Of a stretch of DNA of 33,722 bases, positions 14,882-24,200 are shown piece by piece. Source of the stretch: Desulfuromonas sp. (lineage in GTDB: Bacteria; Desulfobacterota; Desulfuromonadia; Desulfuromonadales; Geopsychrobacteraceae). Location: the NCBI GenBank assembly GCA_002869665.1, contig PKUG01000047.1:15322-49043 (forward strand). Direction: 5' to 3'. How positions within the stretch are numbered: position 1 is the first letter of the stretch; each line of letters starts with the position of its first letter. Made by a program: the position numbers and the translations under genes. Below the pieces are notes generated by a model. It was not told where the DNA came from, ran no database searches, and worked only from the letters and a program-made list of their open reading frames with translations.

Positions 14882-16411
14882 ATGACACCCGGCAGACTGC
14901 TGCTGATCACACTATTCCTCCTGACCTGGCTGACGGGCTGTCAGGGCCCGACCCTGAAGATCGAACCGATCGCCCCGACAGAAAGCCCAAGTGCCAAGAT
15001 CTTTGAACTTGAAGAACGCCTGACCGCCGGCCGGGCCGGGCAGCTCAATGTTCTTTCACCGACCTGGTACGCCAAGGCCGAAAGCTATCTTGACAAAGCC
15101 CGGTACGGGCTGGCACACAACGATGCGGCCAATGCTATCCTTGAAAACGTCGCCTATGGCTACGCCCATCTGGCCAAGGCCGAGGAATTCAGCCAACAGG
15201 CCAGGGCAACAATCCCCGAAGTGATCAAAGCGCGCGACCTCGCCAATGCCGCCGGTGCAGCGTCTTTTTCCTTCCCTTACCTGAACCTTGAGAACCGCTT
15301 TATCGGGCTCACTCTCGACATCGAGGGGGGGCACCCGCAACGGGCAAGAAAATTCTCCGACAATCTGGCGCAGGATTACGCCGACCTGGAGCTCCGCGCC
15401 ATCAAAGAGAAGACCCTCGGTAAGGTTCGCGACCTGCTCACCACAGCCAGGGACAACGGAGCCGACGACCTGACCCCGACGATGCTTGCCATCGCCCAGA
15501 AGGCCCTTGATGAAGCCGACCAGTTCATCACCGAGCAGCGCTACGAACGGGAGAAAATGCAGGAGAAAGCCAATTTTGCCCTCTTCCAGGCCCAGCGTGT
15601 AGAGCAGATCATGACTCTCAGTCAAAAGCTTAAAGACATGTCGCCTGAAGCTCTGGCGCTCTGGAGCGAGGCCCGCCTGCACCAGATCACCGATCAACTC
15701 GGTGCCCGCGATCTGCGCAACGAATCGACCGATTTGCAGCTGGAAAATATCATCCAGTCGGTTATCGCCCTGCAGGACGACAACAGTTCGCTGAAGAACC
15801 TGCGCCAGCAGGAGGCCACCCAGTATAACCAGAAGCTCGCAGAGCTACAGACGCTGATCGAGGCTCAGCAGGAACAGATCGCAGCCCTTGAAGGCGCCAG
15901 CGCTAAAGCCCGACAGGAGCATGAACAGATCGCCCAGAAGGAGCAGGAGCTGAAAACACGCCTGGAAGCAGAACAGCGCTTTCAGCAGCTATTCACCGAA
16001 GTCCAGGAACTTTTCACCACAGATCAGGCCGAGGTCTATCGCCAGGCCGACAGTCTTGTGATCCGCCTTAAGGCGATGCAGTTTCCGGTCGGCAAAGACC
16101 TGATCATGCCCGACAACTACCCTTTGCTCAGCCGGGTGCGCCAGGCGATTCGCAACTTCGGCGACCCGCAGGTCATCATCGAAGGACACACAGATTCAAC
16201 CGGTGCGGCTGCCGTCAACGCTTTGCTGTCACAAAACCGGGCTGAAGCCGTTCGCCAGTATTTCCTCGCCAACGGAACCTTTGATGAAGACAGGATAACC
16301 GCTATCGGTTTCGGTTCTGACCGCCCGCTGGCGCCCAACGACACGCCACAGGGGCGGGCGCTCAACCGCCGTATCGACGTGGTGATCAAAACGGAGAAAG
16401 CGAACAATTGA
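14882..16411 (+). CDS. OmpA-family lipoprotein with long coiled coil
   Basis: A 509-residue protein from the ATG at 14882 (AAGGA seven bases upstream). The signal peptide ends in lipobox WLTGC, with the lipidated cysteine at C20. Residues 50-200 are helical and resemble DUF4398-type repeats (KAESYLDKARYGL). Residues 200-380 are Gln/Glu-rich coiled coil. An OmpA peptidoglycan-binding domain closes it, with EGHTDSTG at 434-441 and ALNRRIDVVI near the end. It probably tethers the outer membrane to peptidoglycan in the periplasm, like a long-armed Pal. It is first in a run with the two genes that follow. Confidence 0.87.
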   Translation: MTPGRLLLITLFLLTWLTGCQGPTLKIEPIAPTESPSAKIFELEERLTAGRAGQLNVLSPTWYAKAESYLDKARYGLAHNDAANAILENVAYGYAHLAKAEEFSQQARATIPEVIKARDLANAAGAASFSFPYLNLENRFIGLTLDIEGGHPQRARKFSDNLAQDYADLELRAIKEKTLGKVRDLLTTARDNGADDLTPTMLAIAQKALDEADQFITEQRYEREKMQEKANFALFQAQRVEQIMTLSQKLKDMSPEALALWSEARLHQITDQLGARDLRNESTDLQLENIIQSVIALQDDNSSLKNLRQQEATQYNQKLAELQTLIEAQQEQIAALEGASAKARQEHEQIAQKEQELKTRLEAEQRFQQLFTEVQELFTTDQAEVYRQADSLVIRLKAMQFPVGKDLIMPDNYPLLSRVRQAIRNFGDPQVIIEGHTDSTGAAAVNALLSQNRAEAVRQYFLANGTFDEDRITAIGFGSDRPLAPNDTPQGRALNRRIDVVIKTEKANN

Positions 16412-16469
16412 CAGGGGGATCGCCGCAACCTGGAGGTTTTATAGCTGCGGCAACAACAAGGAGGGACAA

Positions 16470-17405
16470 ATGAATTTCGCCATCAGAAAAAAACCGTTTA
16501 TTGTGCTGGTTCTGTTTCTTACGCTCTTTACAAGTTTACTCATCGGCAGTTCTTGCGCCGAAATCTACCGCTGGCGTGACGATCAGGGGCGCATCCATTT
16601 TTCCGACTCACTCCATGATGTTCCCCAGCATTTGCGCGAGAAAACCCGTGACAATGGCACAACCTACGAAACTGCGAATGTCTTCTCTTCCGGCGACCAA
16701 GGTGGACAGGTCGGCGCCCGGAGTGACGGCAACACATTGGCAGGAAATGAAGAAACGATCTCGATCCCCTTCACAGACAAAGAGGGGTTGGCAGATCGGG
16801 TCATCATCGATATCACTTTTAATGGTACTGTTACGGCACCGATCATGGTCGACACAGGTTCCCCCGGGCTGGTCCTGTCAGCGAGTCTGGCAGCCCAACT
16901 CGGACTGATCGATTACGATGGTGACAACATGCTGGTCCTGATCGGCGGGATCGGCGGTACCCAGGTCGCCGCCCGGGCGATTGTCGATGAAATCAAGATT
17001 GACAGCATTCGTGAGCGCTTCATTCCCGCCCACATTATTTCCGACAGTTCGGCAGCTTACCAGGGGCTGATCGGCATGGACATCCTGTCACAATACTCCC
17101 TGACCATCAATGCATCAGAAAGACGCCTGATCGCGATCAAGCTGCCACCATCTCCCAATCGTCCAGGGGGGCGCAATCAAAGCTGGTGGCAACGCAACTT
17201 CCGGGAACTGGTCTACTATACTAATTTCTGGGATAAACAGGCTGAACTGGTCTCCAATATCGACGGGCCATATACAGTGGCAACCAGCAGCAGTGAACGA
17301 ATCAAGGAGTTTATCCTCACCCAGCAGCGTGTGACCCACAGGCTCTATGACAAGCTCGAAAATTACGCCCGGCAAAACAGCGTCCCGCGCCATTGGCGCA
17401 AATAG
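16470..17405 (+). CDS. Exported DUF4124 plus retropepsin-like aspartic protease
   Basis: A 311-residue exported protein. Residues 1-30 are a signal peptide probably cut after SCA (no valid lipobox). Residues 31-56 are a DUF4124 segment (EIYRWRDDQGRIHFSDS). A retropepsin-like domain follows at about 96-225, with the active-site triad VDTGSPG (D128-G130), a flap-like glycine run GGIGG (159-163) and the closing LIGMDILSQYS. Such single-lobe proteases work as homodimers. The last 80 residues are charged and have no known motif. AAGGAGG lies five bases before the ATG. Gene spacing of 58 and 15 bases suggests cotranscription with its neighbours. The substrate is unknown. Confidence 0.85.
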   Translation: MNFAIRKKPFIVLVLFLTLFTSLLIGSSCAEIYRWRDDQGRIHFSDSLHDVPQHLREKTRDNGTTYETANVFSSGDQGGQVGARSDGNTLAGNEETISIPFTDKEGLADRVIIDITFNGTVTAPIMVDTGSPGLVLSASLAAQLGLIDYDGDNMLVLIGGIGGTQVAARAIVDEIKIDSIRERFIPAHIISDSSAAYQGLIGMDILSQYSLTINASERRLIAIKLPPSPNRPGGRNQSWWQRNFRELVYYTNFWDKQAELVSNIDGPYTVATSSSERIKEFILTQQRVTHRLYDKLENYARQNSVPRHWRK

Positions 17406-17420
17406 CGGAAGAGCGTCAAC

Positions 17421-18476
17421 ATGACTGCATGGATCAGGGGGCTAGCCCTACTGGCCCTCCTCCCCGCACTAACTGCCTGCGGCGACCTCGGCTATTACCT
17501 GCAGTGTGCCAGAGGGCACCTGGGGATCATGGCAGCCACGCGGCCGATCGAGCGGGTCATAGCTGATCCTGCAACCACCGAGACAACCCGTGAGCGACTG
17601 GAAACCGTCGTGGCCATGCGTAACTTCGCTGTCAGCGAACTCGCGCTGCCGGACAATGACAGCTACCGCCGCTATGCCGATATCGGCAGCCCTTATGTCA
17701 TCTGGAATCTCGTTGCCGCCGAAGAATTTTCCCTCCAGCCGTACCAATGGTGTTTTCCCATCGCCGGGTGCGTCCCCTACAAGGGGTTCTTCAGCGAAAA
17801 CGGAGCACAACGCCTGGCAAACAAGTTGCGCGGCCAAAGCTACGAGGTTGATGTCTACGGGGTCGAAGCCTACTCGACCCTCAACTGGTTCGCCGACCCG
17901 GTTCTCAACACCTTCATCGCCACCCCCGACAGCCGCCTTGCCGGCTTGCTGTTTCACGAACTGGCCCACCAGCTGATCTACATCGCTGACGACACCCCGC
18001 TCAACGAAGCCTTCGCCATGACTGTCCAGAATGAAGGGGTGCGGCGCTGGTTCGAACGCCAGGAGGATGCCGATCAGTGGCAGCTCTACGTTGAGCAGCA
18101 GCGCCAGGGAGAAAACTTCCGTGCCTTTCTGCGCTCAATCCGCAACGAACTGGAGCAGCTGTATATCCGGGAACTGTCTGCCGCACAGATGCGCCGGGAA
18201 AAGCTGCAGATTTTCAGCCACGCCAAAGAGACATACGTCGCGCTAAAAAAAGCCGGACAGTTTGACAGTCGTTATGACGCCTGGATGTCCAAGGGGCTCA
18301 ACAACGCCCGTCTGGCCGGAATCGCGACCTACGATGAACTGCGGCCAGAATTCCAGGCCCTGCTCATCAGCTATGACAACGAACTACCGCGCTTTTACGT
18401 CAAGGTCCGTGAACTGACGCAACTCCCCCCAGAGCAGCGACAAGCCTTTCTGCGCGCGTTGACGGCCGAACCTTAA
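17421..18476 (+). CDS. Putative aminopeptidase lipoprotein with HELAH zinc site
   Basis: A 351-residue lipoprotein: lipobox ALTAC with the lipidated C20, then a domain that fits the predicted aminopeptidase family PF10023. HELAHQ at 179-184 supplies two zinc ligands and the general base. E196 in PLNEAFAM is in place for a third, gluzincin-like ligand. Four cysteines, at positions 20, 29, 111 and 117, are present, of which C111 and C117 may pair. With Asp absent at +2 (Gly instead) the outer membrane is the likely site by the E. coli rule. It is third in the envelope run and is followed by two hairpins. Confidence 0.83.
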   Translation: MTAWIRGLALLALLPALTACGDLGYYLQCARGHLGIMAATRPIERVIADPATTETTRERLETVVAMRNFAVSELALPDNDSYRRYADIGSPYVIWNLVAAEEFSLQPYQWCFPIAGCVPYKGFFSENGAQRLANKLRGQSYEVDVYGVEAYSTLNWFADPVLNTFIATPDSRLAGLLFHELAHQLIYIADDTPLNEAFAMTVQNEGVRRWFERQEDADQWQLYVEQQRQGENFRAFLRSIRNELEQLYIRELSAAQMRREKLQIFSHAKETYVALKKAGQFDSRYDAWMSKGLNNARLAGIATYDELRPEFQALLISYDNELPRFYVKVRELTQLPPEQRQAFLRALTAEP

Positions 18477-18531
18477 GCCACCGGACCGAGTCATTTCATC
18501 CCCCTTATGCGTTTGTGCTATACCCCCAAGA

Positions 18532-18554
18532 GCGATTTCCCGAAAGGAAATCGC
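18532..18554 (+). terminator. First hairpin after the envelope run
   Basis: GCGATTTCC pairs perfectly with GGAAATCGC over a CGAAA loop (9 bp). No T-run follows, so termination here would need help. A true terminator hairpin follows at 18580. Confidence 0.45.
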
Positions 18555-18579
18555 AACAGATCAAAACCAACAGCAAAAC

Positions 18580-18609
18580 GCCCCGCAAATTCCGGGGCAT
18601 TTTATTTTC
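18580..18609 (+). terminator. Terminator of the envelope run
   Basis: GCCCCG (18580-18585) pairs with CGGGGC (18593-18598) over a 7-nt loop, followed by ATTTTATTTT. It sits about 100 bases after the aminopeptidase stop and 26 bases before the esterase start. Confidence 0.75.
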
Positions 18610-18634
18610 CCCCGAAGGTGCTGATCCATAGTCG

Positions 18635-19552
18635 ATGAAAAAAGAAAACTTTGTCAAAGCCTACCTGAAAACCAGACCTCTGCCGATCGACGATATCGCC
18701 AGAGCCCGCAAACTCGAAGCTGAACGCTCAGCCCTCGCGGCCCGGGTTTCTTTTGCCGGTACGATTGATGACATCAACATCGACACCGCTGAGGGGCGGT
18801 CGCGGGTCAGGGTCTATTCGCCACCCGGCAAGGGGCCCTTTCCACTGATCCTCTACATGCATGGCGGCGGCTTCAGCATCGGCAGCCCCGACACCAGCGA
18901 CAACCTCTGTCGCACCCTCAGCACGGCGGTCAAGGCCGTCATTCTCAGCATCGACTATGCGCTCGCTCCCGAGAACAAGTTTCCTACCGCCCTGGAAGAG
19001 TGCCACCGCGTCGCCACTTGGGCGCTGGATAATGATGTCGCCCTGAATATCCGCTATGACCAGCTGGCTGTTGTCGGCGACAGCGCCGGCGGCAACCTGG
19101 CTGCCGCGCTCTGTTTGCTGGCCCGTGAACGGCGGGACTTCACTCCACTCTACCAGGTGCTGATCTGCCCGCTGCTCGACCAACAAACGGAGCTATCCGC
19201 CAAGATCAGCCAGAACAGCGATCCGCTGCTGACCAGCGCCCATCGGGAAACCTTCAGCCGCTACTATTTCAGCGACCGCTCCGAAGCGGCCCAGCCGCTG
19301 GCTTCCCCCCTGCTGGCGAAGGACCTGAGCGGGCTTCCCCCGGCGACCATTATCAGCGCCGAGCTCGACCCGCTCGCCGCCGAAGCGATCGCTTACAGCG
19401 AACGTCTGCAGGCCGCCGGAGTATCAACCACCCTGCGCCATTATCCCGGGCTGGTCCACGACTTCCCCCTCTTCGTCAAGGCACTCGAAGAAGCTCGCGA
19501 GGCGGCGCAAGCCATCGCCGATGATCTGATCTCTGCCTTCACCACCCCCTGA
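18635..19552 (+). CDS. HSL-family alpha/beta-hydrolase (esterase/lipase)
   Basis: A 305-residue cytoplasmic esterase. The oxyanion motif HGGGF is at 76-80, the nucleophile S150 is in GDSAGG, and the other triad residues are D245 (AELDPL) and H275 (GLVHDF). This is the hormone-sensitive-lipase group (family IV), which usually acts on short-chain esters. The length is normal. The ribosome site is poor (AAGG about 17 bases upstream), and no better in-frame start is visible. It lies between a terminator and the broken lpxR gene, so it may be a single unit with a promoter I could not resolve. The natural substrate is unknown. Confidence 0.9.
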   Translation: MKKENFVKAYLKTRPLPIDDIARARKLEAERSALAARVSFAGTIDDINIDTAEGRSRVRVYSPPGKGPFPLILYMHGGGFSIGSPDTSDNLCRTLSTAVKAVILSIDYALAPENKFPTALEECHRVATWALDNDVALNIRYDQLAVVGDSAGGNLAAALCLLARERRDFTPLYQVLICPLLDQQTELSAKISQNSDPLLTSAHRETFSRYYFSDRSEAAQPLASPLLAKDLSGLPPATIISAELDPLAAEAIAYSERLQAAGVSTTLRHYPGLVHDFPLFVKALEEAREAAQAIADDLISAFTTP

Positions 19553-19664
19553 ATTTAACCTCTTACCGCGGAAAAATACTTTTCAGCCCCGGCGTGTAAC
19601 GTTACTCTTATAGCTGCCTCTGCAGCGCTGCCATCTCATTCCATTGCCTATTCGGGAGAACAAC

Positions 19665-20684
19665 GTGCGTACCCTGATTATCCTTCTGATGTTCCTGCTG
19701 CCGGCAACGGGCAGCCTGGCTGCCAACCTCTGGACTCACAGCCTCTATTACGAAAACGACCTCTTTATCGGCACCGATAGCGACTATACCAACGGGATGA
19801 AGTATTCAGTCATCTCTCCCGACCTGTCCCCCGATGCGCCTCTCAACACCTCGGCGGCCATCCCACGAAGCGCACTCGATTTCATTCACCAACTGCCGCT
19901 GATCAAAAATGCACCGCCTGAGACCGGGCACAAGTTCGAGATCGCCATCGGCCAGAACATGTAGACACCGAAGGACATCAGCCGGTCCGATCTGATCGAG
20001 GACGACCGCCCCTATGCCGGTTACAGCTATCTGGCGCTCGACTACCACCGCAAGAGCGATGATCTGGAGCAGGGGTGGAGCCAGATGGACACCGCGGAGA
20101 TTCAGTTCGGGATTGTCGGTCCCTACTCCCTGGCCGAAGATGCCCAGAAGTTCATTCACCGCATCCGCGATCTGCAGCGCCCCAACGGCTGGGACAATCA
20201 ACTGGAAACGGAGCCGGGGCTGACCTTGGTCTTCGAACGTAAGTGGCTCTACCACCCGACGAGCGCCCGGCGCTTCTGCCTCGATGCCATTACCCACAGC
20301 GGGGTCGCTTTGGGGAACATCATGACCTACGCCAACCTGGGACTGGAGGTCCGCGCCGGCTGGAATATCCCACGGACCTTTTCCGTGTCCCGGATTCGTC
20401 CGGCCGGTTCGACCTGGAGCGAGGACGATAAAGGATTCAGCGTCTACCTCTTCGGTGCTGTCGACGGCCGGGCCGTGCTGCGCGATATCTTCCTTGATGG
20501 TAACAGTTTCCGCGATAGCCACAGCGTCGACAAAAGGCCCCTGGTCGCCGATCTCTCCTGCGGCCTCGTCACCCGCTATCGCAACCTGTCACTTCATCTG
20601 TCGTTCACCGAGCGGACGCGCGAATTCAAGGGGCAGGAGAAGACCCACGGATTCGGCTCGATGGCGCTCGGCTACGCCTTCTGA
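19665..20684 (+). pseudogene. lpxR: lpxR-like lipid A 3'-O-deacylase, interrupted by one amber codon
   Basis: The GTG at 19665 (GGGAG six bases upstream) opens a 339-codon frame that is intact except for a TAG at 19962-19964 (codon 100). The protein before it has a signal peptide ending near residue 19 and the motif YYENDLFIGTDSDYTNG. The part after it starts TPKDISRSD, then DRPYAGYSYLAL, AQKFIHRI and GWDNQL. This is the DUF2219/LpxR family, an outer-membrane barrel that removes the 3' acyl chains of lipid A. Homologues read GQNxYTP at the break, so TAC to TAG is the simplest change. It may be a real nonsense mutation, a sequence error or read-through. An ATG at 20085 could restart but lacks a ribosome site. 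Confidence 0.85.
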
Positions 20685-20757
20685 GAAATTGGATTTTTGC
20701 CCTGCATCTGCTACTCTTCAGCAGAGTTCGTCCCATCTCCAACCCAAGGATCTCGCC

Positions 20758-21132
20758 ATGAACCAGGAAAAACTGCTGACCTACGGCTTTGCCCTGTTCA
20801 GTGCCGTCACCTCCTTCATCTTTGTCTTCTACGCGGTCAACACCAGCCTCGGCGCAACCGCCGGCTGGCTGAAAACTTTCGCCTATGTCGTCGGCGGCTA
20901 TGGCCTTTTCAATATCTATATCCTCAGTTGGGCCTGGCGCGTTCGCGCTGCCTGGGCACCAAAGGCCGACTTCGTTATCGCCGCCTGTTTTTTCGGCGTC
21001 TTTACCATGGACACCCTGCGTGACGGAATCAGTGACTGGGTCAACGAACCGGCAGCTATCATCGGCCTCGCGGCCATCTTGGCGATCAACTGGTTTGCCG
21101 TCAGGAAGCTCTGTTCCAGAACCTCGCCCTGA
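20758..21132 (+). CDS. Small four-helix membrane protein of unknown function
   Basis: A 124-residue protein from the ATG at 20758, with AAGGA seven bases upstream. Four hydrophobic helices are visible: about residues 8-29, 41-61, 71-87 and 99-118. Aromatic residues line the helix ends (FYAVNT, SWAWRV, DWVNEP). I do not recognise the family. It follows the broken lpxR frame by 73 bases and may share its transcript. A small hairpin (20707-20725) lies between them and has no T-run. Confidence 0.75.
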   Translation: MNQEKLLTYGFALFSAVTSFIFVFYAVNTSLGATAGWLKTFAYVVGGYGLFNIYILSWAWRVRAAWAPKADFVIAACFFGVFTMDTLRDGISDWVNEPAAIIGLAAILAINWFAVRKLCSRTSP

Positions 21133-21217
21133 GTCGCCCCCATGACCAGAACGCCGGTTCGTCAGAGTGAAACATCTGCGAACCGCCACAGATGGACGAC
21201 CGGCGGCCGCCCGGCTG

Positions 21218-21247
21218 CTGGCAGAAGCATCCCAAAACCTGTATAGT
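21218..21247 (+). promoter_or_regulatory. Weak candidate promoter for gltB
   Basis: CTGGCA (21218-21223) and TATAGT (21242-21247) are separated by 18 bases. The -10 is good (five of six); the -35 is fair. A start near 21254 would lie 40 bases before the gltB ATG at 21294. I see no sigma-54 pair here. Confidence 0.3.
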
Positions 21248-21293
21248 GACCATGCTGTTTCCGGATGACCGTTTTCCACCGGCGAGAGGACCC

Positions 21294-24200
21294 ATGTCGA
21301 TGAATCCAGCCCACGAGTTTCGCGATAACTGCGGTTTCGGCCTGCTGGCCCAGATCCATAACCAACCGAGCCACCAGCTGCTTCAGGACGCTATCAAGGC
21401 CCTCAGCCGCATGATGCACCGCGGCGCGGTCTCCGCCGACGGCAAGACCGGCGACGGCAGCGGGCTGCTCTGCTCCATGCCGACCGCCTTCATGCGCCGG
21501 ATCGCCGAAGAACAGGGGATCTCACTCCCCGGGCAGTTCGCCATCGCCACTTTGTTTCTCAGCGAGAGCGAAAAGCAACTGGAGATCTTTACCAGTCAGT
21601 GCGAGAAGAACGATCTCACTGTTCTGCTGACCCGCAAGGTGCCGCTCGATACCGACGCCCTGGGCGAGTACGCCCTGAAGATGCTGCCTGATATCGTCCA
21701 AGTCTTCGTCGTCCCTTCAGCGCTGATCGCCACCAGGCGCTTCGATGCCCTGATCTACCTGACCCGCAAGGAAGTTGAACACAAGCTGGCGGATGTTGAT
21801 GACTTCTATATCGCCAGTTTCTCGCGCACATTGGTCTCCTACAAGGGGCTGGTGATGCCGACCTACATCGAAAAGCTGTTCCCCGACCTGCGTTGCACCG
21901 ATTTCCAGATTTCCTTCGCCCTCTTCCATCAGCGTTTTTCGACCAACACCCTGCCGCAATGGAAACTGGCCCAGCCGCTACGCGTCATCGCCCACAACGG
22001 CGAAATCAATTCGATCAAGGGGAACCGCTTCAAGACCTTCAACAAGTTCGTCGCCGCCGAAAGCCCGGTCTTTTCGCACGCGGAGCTGCAACGCATCTTG
22101 CCGATCCTCCAAAACGGCGTGAGCGACAGTGCCAGCCTCGACAACATGATCGAGTTCATGATCGCCAACGGGGTCGACTTTTTCAAAACAATCCGCTCGC
22201 TCATCCCCCCGGCACGCCACAATGTCGCCCACATGCCGGCCAAGCTGCGCGCCTTCTACGAATACAGCTCGGCCGCTTTCGAGCCCTGGGACGGCCCGGC
22301 GGCGGTCAGCCTGACCAACGGCCGCTACATCGGCTGCATCCTCGACCGCAACGGCCTGCGCCCGGCCAAGTATGTCATCACCAGGGATGACCGGCTGGTG
22401 ATCAGCAGCGAATACGGCGTGCTCGACACACCCCCGGAGCTGCTCCGCGAGCGGGGCCGCTTGCAGAGTGGCGAGATGATCGCCGCCGACCTCAATCAGG
22501 GGGAGATCTTCTATTCGCGTGACATCGACCGTTACCTGATGGAATCACAACCCTACGGCGACTGGCTGACCGACCACACCTACTATCTCCAGGAGTTCAT
22601 CGAGCGCCAGTTTGAGGACCTGAGCGACTACCGCTACAGCGACCTGAGCAAGCTCCAGCGCTTTCACAACATCACTGCAGAGACCGTCGACCTGATCATC
22701 CGGCCGATGATGGAGGACGGCAAGGAACCGGTCGGCTCCATGGGAGACGACTGCACGTTGGCCGCCTTCTCCGACCAGCAACGCAGCTTCAGTGATTTCT
22801 TCAAGCAGAAATTCGCCCAGGTCACCAACCCGCCGATCGACCCGATCCGCGAAAAGGCGGTCATGTCGACAACCATCGGTTTCGGCGGTATCGGCAACCC
22901 GCTGCTCGAAACCAAGGAGCGGGCCAAACGTCTGAAGAGCATCTCGCCGATCCTCTCCTACGATATCTTCCTGGCGCTGCTCTCCTTCGGCAACCCCGAT
23001 CTGCCGCGTTACGAGCCCTGCTACAAATACCGGCGGTTTTCGACCGCCTTCACCAGCGGCCTCGAAAAAGCCCTGAGCGCTCTCGGTGACCAGGTTGTCG
23101 ACGCGGTCTGCAACGACGGCGTGCGCATCATCATCCTCGACGACCGCGACCTCAGCCGCGAGCGCAAATTGATCCCGATGGCAATGGCCGTCGGTTACCT
23201 CAATCAGCGCCTGCAGCAGAGCGGCCAGCGCCGAGACCTCAATATCGTCGCCTGTTCGGCCGAGGTTCATGAACCACATGCGGCGGCCGTGCTTCTCGGT
23301 TACGGCAGTGTCGCCATCTACCCCTGGCTGCTCTACGCCACCGGCCTTGAACTGGCTGAAAAGAAAGGTTACACCCCCAAAGAGTCACGCGAGGCGCTGA
23401 AAAACCTCTATTCGGCACTGAATAAGGGGATTCTCAAAATCATGTCGAAGATGGGGATCAGCACTGTCTCCAGCTACCGCAACGCGGCCCTCTTCGATGT
23501 CATCGGTCTCGACAGAACCCTGGTGTCAACCTGTTTCAAAGGCTCGCCCGCCCTGCTCCCCGGCCTGACTTACGCCGACCTGGAGGAGCGCCTGGACAAG
23601 GTCCACCGCAGGCATTTTGCAGAAAATTACATGCTCCCGATCTACCCGCTCGAAATCGGTGGTTTCTACCGCGATAACCCAGGCTTCGAATATCACGATT
23701 TCAATTCCCGTGTTGTCACCCAGCTCCATCGCTTCGCCGAAATCCGCGAGCGTGATGAATACCTGAAATTCCGGGACATGATCAGCGGGCGCGGCGTACG
23801 CTTCATCCGCGACGCCCTGGAATTCACCACCCCGAACACTCCGCTCGACATCACCGAAGTCGAACCGGTCGCAGCGATTACCCGCCGCTTCGATTCCGCA
23901 GCCATGTCTCTCGGCGCACTCTCCCCCGAGGCCCATGAGGCGTTGGCGGAAGCCATGAATCTTCTCGGTGGCGCCTCCAACTGTGGCGAGGGGGGGGAAG
24001 ACGCCGCCCGCTTCAAGACCGTACGCTGCAGCAAGATCAAGCAAATCGCCTCGGGACGCTTCGGTGTCACCCCCGGCTATTTGCGCAATGCCGAGGAGAT
24101 CCAGATCAAGCTCGCCCAGGGCGCGAAGCCGGGCGAAGGGGGGCAACTGCCGGGACAGAAGGTGACCCCGCTGATCGCCACCCTGCGCTTCACCGTCCCC

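Noticed and set aside
19644-20684. Two separate genes on either side of the TAG
   Set aside because: The two halves are in the same frame and together make one LpxR-family protein. The second half has no start signal of its own.
20707-20725. 6-bp hairpin between lpxR and the small membrane protein as terminator
   Set aside because: The stem is short with a 7-nt loop and no T-run.
22545-23279. 244-codon minus-strand frame inside gltB, and similar frames at 23526-24146 and 24861-25652
   Set aside because: All are antisense to conserved gltB domains and have Val/Asp/Ala-rich shadow composition.
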